64,000 bases of DNA from Allobosea sp039673065 (GCF_039673065.1 NZ_JBDJKW010000005.1:1-64000), one strand, 5' to 3'; positions 48,761 through 58,779 are shown, counted from the first letter of the stretch. The notes: a model not told the origin generated them from the letters alone. Numbers and translations: made by a program.

Positions 48761-50095
48761 TCAGCGCGCCGGCGCGGCCACCCGCTGGCCCGCACTCGCC
48801 ACCCGCTCCCCCGCGACATAGGTCGCCACCACGTTGCGCTCGTCGCCCAGCGTGACCAGCACGAAGAGCTGCTCGTCGAGATCGCGCGCCGTCTCCAGCC
48901 GGTGCGCCATCGCGCGCGTCGCGGCGGGATCGAGCACGACGAGATCGGCCTCGCGGCCGATCTCGAACGAGCCGATCAGGTGGTCGAGGCCGAGCGCGAC
49001 CGCGTTGCCGCGGGTGATGGCGTGGAGCGCCTCGAAAGCCGGCAGCGTCTGCCCCTGCAACTGCAGCACCTTGTAGGCCTCGGCGAGCGTGCGCAGCATC
49101 GAATAGGAGGTGCCGCCGCCGATGTCGGTCGCGACCGCCACCCGGACGCCTTCGCGCCGGGCGCGCGCCCAGTCGAACAGGCCCGAGCCGAGGAAGAGGT
49201 TCGAGGTCGGGCAGAACACCGCCACCGCGCCATGGGCGGCGAAGGCCCGCCATTCGCGGTCCTCCATATGGATGCAGTGGCCCATCAGGCTGCGTGGCCC
49301 GAGCAGGTCGTAATCCTCGTAGATGCCGGCGTAATCGGCCGCCTGCGGATAGAGCTCGCGAGCGAAGGCGATCTCGGCGCGGTTCTCGTCGATATGGGTC
49401 TGGACGTGGCAGTCCGGATGCTCGGCGACCAGCCGCTGCGCCGCCGCCATCTGCTCCGGCGAGGAGGTGATCGCGAAGCGCGGGGTAATCGCATAGAGCT
49501 GGCGGCCCCGCCCGTGCCAGCGGGCGATCAGCGCCTTGCTGTCGGCATAGCCGCTCTCCGGCGTGTCGCGCAGCGCTTCCGGCGCGTTGCGGTCCATCAT
49601 CACCTTGCCGGCGATCATGCGGGTATTGCGCCGGTGCGATTCGGCGAAGAACGCCTCGGCCGACCGGCGATGCACCGAGCAGTAGACCGCCGCCGTAGTC
49701 GTGCCGCTCGCCAGAAGCTCGTCGAGCAGGAAGGCGCACAGCGCCTCGGCATGGCCCTGCTGCGCCAGCTTCTGCTCTTCGACGAAGGTATAGCGGTTCA
49801 GCCATTCCATCAGCTGGGCGCCATAGGAGGCGATCACCTGAGTCTGCGGCATGTGCAGATGGGCGTCGATGAAGCCCGGCATGATCAGATGCGGGCGATG
49901 ATCGACGATGGCGGCATCGGCCGGCAGGGTCGGCAGCAGCGCCTGCGCCTCGCCGACCGCGCGGATTAGTCCGTTTTCGATCACCAGCAGGCCGTCGGCG
50001 AGATAGCGATGCGCCGCCTCGCCCGCGCTGTGCGGATCGTCGACGAACCAGAGAAGCCGGCCCCTGAGGGCGCGGACCGCGTCACCCGTGCTCAA
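48761..50095 (-). CDS. guaD: Guanine deaminase
   Basis: Zinc amidohydrolase of 444 residues that converts guanine to xanthine and ammonia. The metal ligands are visible in order: GFIDAHLHMPQ, QTHIDENRAEI, GHCIHMEDREW and ATDIGGGTSYSML. The guanine-specific stretch QVIASYGAQLMEWLNRYTF is present. It is divergent from the xanthine dehydrogenase operon, which takes the product further, so the two probably share the 178-bp promoter region. Assignment over other aminohydrolases is strong because of context and motifs. Confidence 0.93.
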   Translation of the reverse strand: MSTGDAVRALRGRLLWFVDDPHSAGEAAHRYLADGLLVIENGLIRAVGEAQALLPTLPADAAIVDHRPHLIMPGFIDAHLHMPQTQVIASYGAQLMEWLNRYTFVEEQKLAQQGHAEALCAFLLDELLASGTTTAAVYCSVHRRSAEAFFAESHRRNTRMIAGKVMMDRNAPEALRDTPESGYADSKALIARWHGRGRQLYAITPRFAITSSPEQMAAAQRLVAEHPDCHVQTHIDENRAEIAFARELYPQAADYAGIYEDYDLLGPRSLMGHCIHMEDREWRAFAAHGAVAVFCPTSNLFLGSGLFDWARARREGVRVAVATDIGGGTSYSMLRTLAEAYKVLQLQGQTLPAFEALHAITRGNAVALGLDHLIGSFEIGREADLVVLDPAATRAMAHRLETARDLDEQLFVLVTLGDERNVVATYVAGERVASAGQRVAAPAR

Positions 50096-50273
50096 AACCC
50101 TGCGCTCCCGCTCAACCGGCAGCTCATATCTTCACCAAATCAAAGCTTCCGGCCAAGCCGCGAACATGCCTAATCTCGTGGCATGACGCTGCCCGACCGG
50201 CCTATCGACGATCGCACCGGCTGCTCGCCGACACCGCCCTCCATGCCGCGAGCGGGAGACGGGAGACGGCGCC

Positions 50274-51788
50274 ATGCGTGAGACGGTGCGCTTCCTCCTC
50301 GGCGACGAGCTTGTCGAGATCGGCGCCTGCGATCCGACGCGGACCCTGCTCGACTGGCTGCGGATCGACCGGCGCCGCATGGGCACCAAGGAAGGCTGCG
50401 CCGAGGGCGATTGCGGGGCCTGCACCGTGGTGGTCGGGCGGCTCGACGACGGGGCGCTGCGCTACGAGGCGATCAACGCCTGCATCCGCTTCCTGCCGAC
50501 GCTGGACGGCTGCCAGGTGCTGACGGTCGAGCATCTCAGGGGGCCGGACGGCAAGCTGCACCCGGTCCAGCAGGCGATGGTGGACTGCCACGGTTCGCAA
50601 TGCGGCTTCTGCACGCCCGGCTTCGTGATGTCGCTCTTCGCGCTCTGGCTGAACGAGCGCGCCCCCTCGCTCCAGCGCGTCGAGGACGCACTCGCCGGCA
50701 ATCTCTGCCGCTGCACCGGCTATGAGCCGATCATCGCCGCGGCGCGGCTGATGGACGAGGCCGATCGCGGGCAGGACCGGTTCGTCGCGGCGATGCCGGC
50801 GGTGGCGGCGCGCTTGGCTGCGCTGGCGGATCTCGAGACGGTCGCATTCGGCGACGGCACGAAGCGCTATTACGCTCCGGCGACGCTGGAGGCTTTGGCC
50901 GGCCTGACCTCCGCCCATCCCGAGGCGACGCTGGTGGCGGGCGCGACCGATGTCGGGCTCTGGGTCACCAAGGCGATGCGCCGGCTCGACCCGGTGATCC
51001 ATCTCGGGCGCGTCGCGGGGCTGCAGGCGATCGCCGACGAGGGTGCGCAGCTGCGGCTCGGCGCGATGGCGAACCATGTCGCGGTGCGCCGGGCGCTCGC
51101 CGCGCTCTCGCCGCAGCTCGACGAGCTGATGCGCCGCTTCGGCGGCGAACAGGTGCGCAATGCCGGCACGATCGGCGGCAACATCGCCAACGGCTCGCCG
51201 ATCGGCGACCTGCCGCCGGCCCTGATCGCGCTCGGCGCCCGGCTGGTGCTGGCCGGCGCCGAGCGGGGCGGACCGGCGGACGGCGCGCCGGCAGCCACGA
51301 TCGCGCGCCGCGAGATCCCGCTCGAAGCCTTCTTCCTCGACTATCGCAAGCAGGACCGGCGTCCGGGCGAGGTCGTCGAGGCGGTGCTGGTGCCGAAGCC
51401 GCCGGCCGATGCGCTCTTCCATGTCTCGAAGATCTCGAAACGCTTCGACGAGGATATCTCGGCGGTCTGCGGCGCCTTCCTGCTGCGGATCGGCCCCGAT
51501 GGGCGGGTCGCCGAGGCCCGCCTCGCCTATGGCGGCATGGCGGCCATCCCAAAGCGGGCGGCCGCAGCGGAGGCCGCGCTCACCGGCCGCGCCTTCGACG
51601 AGGAGGCGGTGGCCGCGGCAGCCGCCGCGCTGGAACGCGACTTTACCCCGCTCTCCGACATGCGCGCCTCGGCCGCCTACCGGCTCAGCGTGGCGGGCAA
51701 TCTGCTGCGCCGCTTCCTGATCGAAAGCCGGCACGGGGCCGCCGCGACGCGCGTGGCCGGACCGCTGGCGGAGGAAGCCCATGGCTGA
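50274..51788 (+). CDS. xdhA: Xanthine dehydrogenase, small subunit (FeS and FAD)
   Basis: 504 residues. The plant-type 2Fe-2S domain has GCAEGDCGACTVVV and CINACIRFLP. The second 2Fe-2S domain has HGSQCGFCTPGFVM and NLCRCTGYEPI. The FAD domain begins near ATLVAGATDVGLWVTK and contains NAGTIGGNIANGSPIGDL. It passes electrons from the molybdenum subunit to NAD+. It overlaps xdhB by 8 bp. The upstream 178 bp hold no riboswitch I can recognise. Confidence 0.95.
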   Translation: MRETVRFLLGDELVEIGACDPTRTLLDWLRIDRRRMGTKEGCAEGDCGACTVVVGRLDDGALRYEAINACIRFLPTLDGCQVLTVEHLRGPDGKLHPVQQAMVDCHGSQCGFCTPGFVMSLFALWLNERAPSLQRVEDALAGNLCRCTGYEPIIAAARLMDEADRGQDRFVAAMPAVAARLAALADLETVAFGDGTKRYYAPATLEALAGLTSAHPEATLVAGATDVGLWVTKAMRRLDPVIHLGRVAGLQAIADEGAQLRLGAMANHVAVRRALAALSPQLDELMRRFGGEQVRNAGTIGGNIANGSPIGDLPPALIALGARLVLAGAERGGPADGAPAATIARREIPLEAFFLDYRKQDRRPGEVVEAVLVPKPPADALFHVSKISKRFDEDISAVCGAFLLRIGPDGRVAEARLAYGGMAAIPKRAAAAEAALTGRAFDEEAVAAAAAALERDFTPLSDMRASAAYRLSVAGNLLRRFLIESRHGAAATRVAGPLAEEAHG

Positions 51789-54129
51789 CGCCCGCAAGCG
51801 CCTCGACACGGCAGCGTCCCGGCCGATCGTCGGCGCGCCGCTCGCACATGATTCGGCCGCCAAGCACGTGGCGGGCGAAGCGATCTATATCGACGACATC
51901 GCCGAGCCGGCCGGGCTGGCCCATGCCTGCCTCGGCCTCTCGACCATCGCGCATGGCCGGCTGCTGGCGCTCGACCTCGCGGCGGTCGCGGCGGCGCCCG
52001 GCGTGCTGGCGGTGCTGACCGCGGCCGACATCCCCGGCGTCAACGACATTTCCTCGACCCACCGCCATGACGAGCCGGTCTTCGCGACCGAGGCGATCCT
52101 GCATCACCGGCAGCCGCTCTTCGCAGTGCTGGCCGAGACGCGCGAGCAGGCGCGGCAGGCGGCGGCACTCGCAAAAGCGGAATACGAGGAGGCGCCGCCG
52201 CTCGTCGATATCGCGGCGGCGCGCGCGGCCGGCGGCGAGATCGTCACCGACCCGCTGGTGCTGCAACGCGGCGACGTCGAGGCCGCGCTGGCGGCGAGCC
52301 CGCGCCGGCTCAGCGGGGCGATGACGATCGGCGGGCAGGAGCATTTCTATCTGGAAAGCCAGATCGCGCTCGCCGTGCCGGGCGAGGACGGCGACATGCT
52401 GGTTCACTCCTCGACGCAGCACCCGTCGGAGGTCCAGCACATGGTCGCCGCCGTGCTCGGCGTCGGCGCGCATGCGGTCACGGTCGAGGTCCGGCGCATG
52501 GGCGGCGGCTTCGGCGGCAAGGAGACGCAGGCCAATCTCTTCGCCTGCGTGGCGGCGCTCGGCGCCCGGCGGCTCGGCCGGCCGGTCAAGCTCAGGCCCG
52601 ACCGCGACGACGACATGGCGATCACCGGCAAGCGCCATGATTTCGTCGTCGACTACGAGATCGGCTTCGACGCGGAGGGCCGCATCCACGCGGTCGACGC
52701 GGTCTATGCGGCGCGCTGCGGCTGGAACGCCGACCTCTCCGGCCCGGTGACGGACCGCGCGCTGTTCCACATGGACAATTGCTATTTCTACCCGGCGGTG
52801 CGCGGGCGCTCGCAGCCCCTGCGTACGCATACGGTCTCGAACACCGCCTTTCGCGGCTTCGGCGGCCCGCAGGGCATGGTCGGCGCCGAGCGCTTCATCG
52901 AGGAGGTCGCCTATGCCACCGGGCTGGACCCGCTCGAGGTGCGCCGGCGCAATCTCTATGGCGGCGCGGGCCGCGCGCTGACGCCCTATCACCAGCCGGT
53001 GGAGGACATGATCGCGGGCGCAGTGATCGACCGGCTCGCCAGCCGCTGCGACTACGCCGCCCGCCAGGAGGCGATCCGGGCCTTCAACCGCGACAGCAAG
53101 GTGATCCGGCGCGGCATCGCGCTGACGCCGGTGAAGTTCGGCATCTCCTTCACCGCGACCTGGTACAATCAGGCCGGCGCGCTGGTGCATGTCTACACCG
53201 ACGGCACGGTGGCGCTGAACCATGGCGGCACCGAAATGGGCCAGGGCCTGTACCAGAAGGTGGCGCAGGTGGTGGCGCAGGCCTTCGGCATCGGCCTCGA
53301 CCGCGTCAGGAACACGGCGACGACCACCGGCAAGGTGCCGAACACCTCCGCGACCGCCGCCTCCTCCGGCTCCGACCTCAACGGCATGGCGGCGCTCGAC
53401 GCCTGCGAGACGATCAAGGCGCGGCTCGTCGCCTTCGCCGCGCGCCATTGGCAAGAAGAGCCCGAGGCGATCGCCTTCCGCAATGGGCATGTGCAGGTCG
53501 GGGCGCGCGAGATCGGTTTCGCCGAGCTGGTCAAGGCGGCCTATATGGCGCGGATCCCGCTCTCCGCCACCGGCTTCTACGCGACGCCGAAAATCCATTG
53601 GGACCGCAAGGCCGGGCGCGGCCACCCGTTCTACTATTTCGCCTATGGCGCGGCGGCCTCCGAGGTCGCGGTCGACACGCTGACCGGCGAATACCGGGTC
53701 GAGCGCGTCGACATCCTCCATGATTGCGGCACCTCGCTGAACCCGGCAATCGACAAGGGCCAGATCGAGGGCGGCTTCGTGCAGGGCATGGGCTGGCTGA
53801 CCACGGAGGAGCTGGTCTGGGACGAGAAGGGCCGGCTGCGCACCCATTCGCCCTCGACCTACAAGATCCCCGTCGCGTCCGACCGGCCGCGCATCTTCAA
53901 CGTCGCGCTGCTGGAGGACGCGCCCAATCGCGAGCCGACCATCCACCGCTCCAAGGCGGTCGGCGAACCGCCGCTGATGCTGGCGATCAGCGTGCTGCAC
54001 GCGCTCTCCGACGCGGTGGCGAGTGTCGGCGACCACCGGTTCTGCCCGCGGCTCGACGCACCGGCGACGCCCGAGCGCGTGCTGGCGGCGGTCGAGCGGG
54101 TCAGGGTCTTGGCGGAGGGCTCGGCATGA
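51781..54129 (+). CDS. xdhB: Xanthine dehydrogenase, molybdopterin-binding subunit
   Basis: 782-residue catalytic subunit oxidising hypoxanthine and xanthine to urate at the molybdenum cofactor. Motifs are GQEHFYLESQIALAVPGEDG, RRMGGGFGGKE, the arginine-bearing AFRGFGGPQGM that orients the purine, EMGQGLYQKVAQ and, near the C-terminus, the catalytic glutamate in KAVGEPPLMLA. The last two residue sets support xanthine rather than aldehyde as the substrate. The gene ends 221 bp before xdhC, with a palindromic element between. Confidence 0.95.
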   Translation: MADARKRLDTAASRPIVGAPLAHDSAAKHVAGEAIYIDDIAEPAGLAHACLGLSTIAHGRLLALDLAAVAAAPGVLAVLTAADIPGVNDISSTHRHDEPVFATEAILHHRQPLFAVLAETREQARQAAALAKAEYEEAPPLVDIAAARAAGGEIVTDPLVLQRGDVEAALAASPRRLSGAMTIGGQEHFYLESQIALAVPGEDGDMLVHSSTQHPSEVQHMVAAVLGVGAHAVTVEVRRMGGGFGGKETQANLFACVAALGARRLGRPVKLRPDRDDDMAITGKRHDFVVDYEIGFDAEGRIHAVDAVYAARCGWNADLSGPVTDRALFHMDNCYFYPAVRGRSQPLRTHTVSNTAFRGFGGPQGMVGAERFIEEVAYATGLDPLEVRRRNLYGGAGRALTPYHQPVEDMIAGAVIDRLASRCDYAARQEAIRAFNRDSKVIRRGIALTPVKFGISFTATWYNQAGALVHVYTDGTVALNHGGTEMGQGLYQKVAQVVAQAFGIGLDRVRNTATTTGKVPNTSATAASSGSDLNGMAALDACETIKARLVAFAARHWQEEPEAIAFRNGHVQVGAREIGFAELVKAAYMARIPLSATGFYATPKIHWDRKAGRGHPFYYFAYGAAASEVAVDTLTGEYRVERVDILHDCGTSLNPAIDKGQIEGGFVQGMGWLTTEELVWDEKGRLRTHSPSTYKIPVASDRPRIFNVALLEDAPNREPTIHRSKAVGEPPLMLAISVLHALSDAVASVGDHRFCPRLDAPATPERVLAAVERVRVLAEGSA

Positions 54130-54204
54130 TGGGGGAAGTGTGCGCCAGGCATTCCTCTGCTGCCAAACACGCAGAGCAGCGTTTGACCGGTCTCATCGAA
54201 ACGC

Positions 54205-54320
54205 GGGAGCCCTCTCCCGGAACGGTGGAGGGTTGGGAGGGGGCGGCGCCGAGGCCGGCTGACCTCGCTCAGGCCCCCTCTCCATCTCTCCCCCGTTCCG
54301 GGAGAGAGAGCCTCTCGCGG
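54205..54320 (-). repeat. Palindromic dispersed element, copy B
   Basis: Arms CTCTCCCGGAACGGTGGAG (54212-54230) and CTCCCCCGTTCCGGGAGAG (54288-54306) pair with one mismatch. Read on the minus strand, the element matches copy A at 37702-37812 including its GGAGAGATGGAGAGGGGG segment, with a diverged centre. It lies between xdhB and xdhC, apparently without ending the operon. Confidence 0.75.
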
Positions 54321-54349
54321 CTCCCGCACCTGTCATGCGGAGGCCCCGG

Positions 54350-55222
54350 ATGACGGCCACCGATTTCCTCGCCGCGAACCTCGAAGAAGGCGCCGTCATC
54401 GTCCGCATCGCCGCGGCGGAAGGCTCGACCCCGCGCGAGGCGGGCGCGACGATGGTCGTCACCCGCGGCGGCAGCGCCGGGACGATCGGCGGCGGCCAGC
54501 TCGAACTGCATTGCATCGATTTCGCGCGCGGCCTGCTCGCGGAAGGCGCCTCGGCCTCGCCCCAGCTGCTCGACATCCCGCTCGGTCCGCAGATGGGCCA
54601 GTGCTGCGGCGGCCGGGTGCGCGTCGCGCTGGCGCTCGCCGATGCGGTCGCCCTGGCGGCGCTGCGGGCGCAGGAAGCGGGCGCGCGCGCCGCCCGCCCC
54701 GGCGTGATGGTGTTCGGCGCCGGCCATACCGGGCTGGCCCTGGCCCGCAGCCTCGCCTTGCTGCCGATGGCGGTGACGCTGGTGGACGACCGTGCCGGCC
54801 TGTTCGGCGACGTCCCCGCCGGCATCGCCTGCCTGCGGCTCGACGATCCGGAGGCAGCGCTCGCGGCCGCACCCGCCGGCACGGGTTTCGTGGTGATGAC
54901 CCACAGCCACGCGCTTGACTACCGGCTGACCGAGGCCGCCCTGGTGCGCGGCGATGCGGCCTATGTCGGCATGATCGGCTCGGCCACCAAGCGCGCCCGC
55001 TTCGCCGCCAGCTTCCGCCGCCGCCACCCGCAGAGCCCGGCGCTGGCCGCCCTCACCTGCCCGATCGGCGGATCGGATGTGCATGACAAGCGTCCCGAGG
55101 TCATCGCGGCCTTGACGGCGGCCGATCTGGTGCGGTCCTTGCTTGGATCGGGAGCGGCCCTCGCGGGGAGGCACGCCGCCACGGCACCGGGGAAACGAGC
55201 GCGCCATGTCGCAGCCGCCTGA
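54350..55222 (+). CDS. xdhC: XdhC, molybdenum cofactor insertion protein for xanthine dehydrogenase
   Basis: 290 residues. XdhC binds and protects the sulfurated molybdenum cofactor before insertion into XdhB. An N-terminal XdhC/CoxI domain has EGSTPREAGATMVVT, GTIGGGQLELHCID and the conserved GPQMGQCCGGRV with two cysteines. The C-terminal Rossmann part has VMVFGAGHTGLALAR and AYVGMIGSATKRARF. The ATG at 54350 has GGAGG six bases before it, so the more upstream ATG at 54335 is less likely. It overlaps the next gene by 17 bp. Confidence 0.92.
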   Translation: MTATDFLAANLEEGAVIVRIAAAEGSTPREAGATMVVTRGGSAGTIGGGQLELHCIDFARGLLAEGASASPQLLDIPLGPQMGQCCGGRVRVALALADAVALAALRAQEAGARAARPGVMVFGAGHTGLALARSLALLPMAVTLVDDRAGLFGDVPAGIACLRLDDPEAALAAAPAGTGFVVMTHSHALDYRLTEAALVRGDAAYVGMIGSATKRARFAASFRRRHPQSPALAALTCPIGGSDVHDKRPEVIAALTAADLVRSLLGSGAALAGRHAATAPGKRARHVAAA

Positions 55223-56762
55223 CGCAACCGTCGGCATGCGCCTGTCGCTCTCGCACGTCTCGAAGAGCTTCCCCGGCGTGCGCGCCAATGACGATGTCAG
55301 CCTGGCGGTGCGCCCCGGCGAAATCCACGCCCTGCTCGGGGAGAACGGCGCCGGCAAGTCGACGCTGGTAAAAATCATCTACGGCGTCCAGCAGGCCGAT
55401 TCCGGCGAGATCCGCTTCGACGGCAGGCCGGTCGAGATCGCCTCGCCCAAGGCGGCGCGCCGGCTCGGCATCGGCATGGTCTTCCAGCATTTCTCGCTGT
55501 TCGACGGCATGACCGTGCTGGAGAATATCGCGCTCGGCCTCGACGAGACGGTGCCGCGCGACGTGCTGGAAGCGCGCATCCGCGCGGTGCTCGACAGCTA
55601 TTCCCTGCCGCTCGATCCCAACCGCGCCGTGCACACGCTCTCCGTCGGCGAGCGCCAGCGCATCGAGATCGTCCGCTGCCTGCTGCAGGACCCGAAGCTG
55701 CTGATCATGGACGAGCCGACCTCGGTGCTGACGCCGCAGGAGGTCGAGCGCCTGTTCGAGACGCTGCGGCGGATCGCGACGCAAGGCTGCTCGATCCTCT
55801 ATATCAGCCACAAGCTCGACGAGATCCGCGCGCTCTGCGAGAGCGCCACCATCCTGCGCGGCGGCAAGGTGGTCGCGACCTGCGATCCGCGCGCCGAGAC
55901 GACGCGGCGCATGGCCGAGCTGATGATCGGCGCCGAGCTCAAGAGCATCGAGCGACCGGCCGGCGAGAGGCGCGGCGGCGCGTTGCGCCTCGCCGTAGAC
56001 GGGCTCGACATGCCGGGCGAACCGCCCTTCGGCACCAGCCTGAAGAACGTCTCCTTCTCCGTGCACGCCGGCGAGATCCTCGGGATCGCGGGCGTCGCCG
56101 GCAACGGCCAGGCCGAGCTGCTGCTGGCGCTCTCGGGCGAGCATCGCGCCGCCAGCGACGACGCGATCCGCCTCGACGGGCGCCCGCTCGGGCTGGCGGA
56201 TGCCGGCACGCGCCGGGCGGCAGGGCTCGCCTGCGTCCCCGAGGAGCGCAACGGCCATGCCGCCGTGCCGGGCTTCACCTTGGCCGAGAACGCGCTGCTG
56301 ACGGCGCGCCACCGGCTGCCGCTGACCCGTTCGGGCCTGGTGCGCGGCGGCGCCGTCGCCCGCTTCGCGCGCGAGGTGATCGCACGCTTCGACGTGCGCA
56401 CCACCGGCCCCGAAGCGCTGGCCGGCTCGCTTTCCGGCGGCAACCTGCAGAAATTCATCATGGGCCGCGAGATCGGCCAGACCCCGGAGGTCCTCGTCGT
56501 CGCCCAGCCGACCTGGGGCGTCGACGCGGGTGCAGCCGCCGCGATCCGGCAGGCGCTGGTCGATCTGGCGGCGCGGGGCTCGGCCATCGTGGTGATCTCG
56601 CAGGATCTCGACGAGTTGCTGGAGCTGGCCGACCGGCTCTGCGTCATCAACGAGGGGCGGCTGTCGCCGGCGCGGCCGGTCGCCGGCCTCGCGCTCGAGG
56701 AGATCGGCCTGCTGATGGGCGGCATCCACGGCGAGAGTCCGGCGGAGCCTGCCCATGCTTGA
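55206..56762 (+). CDS. BMP-family nucleoside/purine ABC transporter ATP-binding protein
   Basis: 518 residues with two ABC domains, as in YufO/NupO and sugar RbsA-type ATPases. Domain 1 has Walker A GENGAGKST, VFQHFSLFDGMTVLENIALG, the signature LSVGERQRI and LLIMDEPTSVLTPQE. Domain 2 begins near residue 260, has a degenerate P-loop GVAGNGQAELL and LSGGNLQKFIMGREI. The start ATG at 55206 lies within xdhC, and an earlier in-frame ATG (55143) is not needed. Its place between xdhC and two BMP-type permeases suggests purine or nucleoside uptake. Confidence 0.93.
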   Translation: MSQPPDATVGMRLSLSHVSKSFPGVRANDDVSLAVRPGEIHALLGENGAGKSTLVKIIYGVQQADSGEIRFDGRPVEIASPKAARRLGIGMVFQHFSLFDGMTVLENIALGLDETVPRDVLEARIRAVLDSYSLPLDPNRAVHTLSVGERQRIEIVRCLLQDPKLLIMDEPTSVLTPQEVERLFETLRRIATQGCSILYISHKLDEIRALCESATILRGGKVVATCDPRAETTRRMAELMIGAELKSIERPAGERRGGALRLAVDGLDMPGEPPFGTSLKNVSFSVHAGEILGIAGVAGNGQAELLLALSGEHRAASDDAIRLDGRPLGLADAGTRRAAGLACVPEERNGHAAVPGFTLAENALLTARHRLPLTRSGLVRGGAVARFAREVIARFDVRTTGPEALAGSLSGGNLQKFIMGREIGQTPEVLVVAQPTWGVDAGAAAAIRQALVDLAARGSAIVVISQDLDELLELADRLCVINEGRLSPARPVAGLALEEIGLLMGGIHGESPAEPAHA

Positions 56763-57816
56763 ACTGAGGCCCCGGCGCGCGCCGAGCCGGATCATGACCT
56801 ATCTCAGCCCGCTGATCGCGATCGCAGCGACCATGGCGACCGGCACGCTGGTGTTCGGCGCGCTCGGCTATGACGGGCTGCGCGCCGTCGAGGCGATCTT
56901 CCTGACCCCGCTGCTCGAGCCGCAGCGCTGGCCCGATCTCGGGGTCAAGGCCGCCCCGCTGATCGTCATCGCGCTCGGGCTGGCGATCGGCTTCCGTGCC
57001 AATGTCTGGAACATCGGCGCCGAGGGGCAATACGTGATGGGCGCCATCGCCGGCACCGGCATCGCGCTGCTGACGCACGATCTCACCGGCTGGTGGATCC
57101 TGCCCTGCATGCTCCTGGCCGGCATCGTCGGCGGGGCCGCCTGGGCCGTGCTGCCGGCCTTGCTCAAGGTGCGGTTGCAGGTCAGCGAGATCCTGACCAG
57201 CCTGATGCTGACCTATGTCGCGGTGCAGGTGCTGTATTATCTCGTGCGCGGCCCTTGGAAGGACCCGGACGGCTTCAATTTCCCCCAGACCAGGATGTTC
57301 AGCGCCGACCAGACCCTGCCGGCGATCGCCGAGGGCTCGCTGGTGCATCTCGGCGTCCCGGCCGCGCTGCTGCTGGCGCTCTGCGCCTGGTTCCTGCTCT
57401 CGCGCAGCGTCGCGGGCTATGCGGTCGAGGTCGTGGGCCGCGCGCCTGCCGCCGCACGCCATGGCGGCTTCGACGCCGGGCGGATCACCTGGGCCACCAT
57501 GCTCGCCAGCGGCGGGCTGGCGGGGCTTGCCGGCATCGTCGAGGCGACCGGCCCCTTCGGCCAGCTCACCCCGCAATTCCCGGTCGGCTACGGTTTCACC
57601 GCGATCATCGTCGCCTTCATGGGGCGGCTCTCGCCGCCCGGCATCGTCTTCGGCGCGCTGGTGCTGGCGGTGACCTATGTCGGCGGCGAGATCGCCCAGA
57701 GCACGGTGCGCCTGCCGGCGGCGGCGGCCGGCATGTTCCAGGCTATGCTGCTGTTCTTCCTACTGGCGACCGACGTTCTGGTGCGCTACCGGCCCGTGCT
57801 GCGGCGGAGGGGCTGA
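56755..57816 (+). CDS. BMP-family ABC transporter permease (first)
   Basis: Permease of 353 residues of the YufP/NupP group, overlapping the ATPase gene by 8 bp. Motifs are GLAIGFRANVWNIGAEGQYVMGAI and VSEILTSLMLTYVAVQVLYYLVRGPWKDP. Late in the protein come FGQLTPQFPVGYGFTAIIVAFMGRLSPPG and multiple hydrophobic segments. It pairs with the second permease encoded next. Confidence 0.92.
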   Translation: MLELRPRRAPSRIMTYLSPLIAIAATMATGTLVFGALGYDGLRAVEAIFLTPLLEPQRWPDLGVKAAPLIVIALGLAIGFRANVWNIGAEGQYVMGAIAGTGIALLTHDLTGWWILPCMLLAGIVGGAAWAVLPALLKVRLQVSEILTSLMLTYVAVQVLYYLVRGPWKDPDGFNFPQTRMFSADQTLPAIAEGSLVHLGVPAALLLALCAWFLLSRSVAGYAVEVVGRAPAAARHGGFDAGRITWATMLASGGLAGLAGIVEATGPFGQLTPQFPVGYGFTAIIVAFMGRLSPPGIVFGALVLAVTYVGGEIAQSTVRLPAAAAGMFQAMLLFFLLATDVLVRYRPVLRRRG

Positions 57817-57817
57817 G

Positions 57818-58741
57818 ATGAGCGCCGTCGTCCTTGTCTCGATCCTGATGACCATTGCGGCGGCGGCGACGCCGCTGCTGCTCGCCGGCCTCGGCGAGCT
57901 GGTGGCCGAGAAGTCCGGCGTGCTCAATCTCGGCGTCGAGGGCATGATGCTCTGCGGCGCGGTCGCCGGCTTCGCGGTGGCGTGGTCGACCGGCAGCGTG
58001 CCGGCGGGCTTCGCCGCGGCGGCGCTGGCCGGCATCGCGGCGGCGATGATCTTCGCCCTGCTCAGCCTCGGCCTCGGCGCGAACCAGGTGGCCACCGGGC
58101 TTGCCCTGACGATCTTCGGCATCGGCGCCTCCTCGCTGTTCGGCGCCGGCTTCGTCGGCAAGACGATCACGCGGCTGGGCCCGCTCTTCCCGGCCGACTA
58201 CGCCACGCATCCCTGGCTGCGCCTCGCCTTCGGCCACGACGCCATGGTCTATCTCGCGCTCGGGCTCACCGCGGCGGTCGGGCTGTTCCTGACGCGGACG
58301 CGGGCCGGGCTGATCCTGCGCGCGGTCGGCGAGAACGCCGAGTCGGCGCATGCGATCGGCTATCGCGTGCTGGCGATCCGGACGGCCGCGACCGGCTTCG
58401 GCGGTGCGCTAGCCGGGCTTGGCGGCGCCTATTTCTCGCTGGCGCTGACGCCGATGTGGGCCGACCGGCTGACCGCCGGGCGCGGCTGGATCGCGGTGGC
58501 GCTGGTCGTCTTCGCCGCCTGGAAGCCGGGCCGGCTGCTGATCGGCGCCTATCTCTTCGGCGCGGTCGCGACCTTCGAGCTGCAGGCCAAGGCCGCGGGC
58601 TGGAGCTTCCTGGCGCCCGAGGTGCTGGCGATGACGCCCTATCTTGCGACGATCGCCGTTCTGACGATGATGTCGCTCGGTCGCGGCAGTGCCGGGCGCA
58701 ACACGCCCGCCTGCCTCGGAAAACCCTTTCCGGCTTCGTGA
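57818..58741 (+). CDS. BMP-family ABC transporter permease (second)
   Basis: Permease of 307 residues of the YufQ/NupQ group. It begins with a helix, then ATPLLLAGLGELVAEKSGVLNLGVEGMMLCGA, the family signature, followed by GLGANQVATGLALTIFGIGASSLFG and AKAAGWSFLAPEVLAMTPYL. It starts at ATG 57818, one base after the first permease stop. An upstream in-frame region is the tail of the preceding gene. Confidence 0.92.
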   Translation: MSAVVLVSILMTIAAAATPLLLAGLGELVAEKSGVLNLGVEGMMLCGAVAGFAVAWSTGSVPAGFAAAALAGIAAAMIFALLSLGLGANQVATGLALTIFGIGASSLFGAGFVGKTITRLGPLFPADYATHPWLRLAFGHDAMVYLALGLTAAVGLFLTRTRAGLILRAVGENAESAHAIGYRVLAIRTAATGFGGALAGLGGAYFSLALTPMWADRLTAGRGWIAVALVVFAAWKPGRLLIGAYLFGAVATFELQAKAAGWSFLAPEVLAMTPYLATIAVLTMMSLGRGSAGRNTPACLGKPFPAS

Positions 58742-58779
58742 GCGTGACGAAGCCTCAACCCCTGACGGAAAGCCAGACC

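Noticed and set aside
50096..50273. A purine riboswitch in the guaD-xdhA divergent region
   Set aside because: No purine aptamer core or loop sequences are visible; the region is better seen as a divergent promoter.
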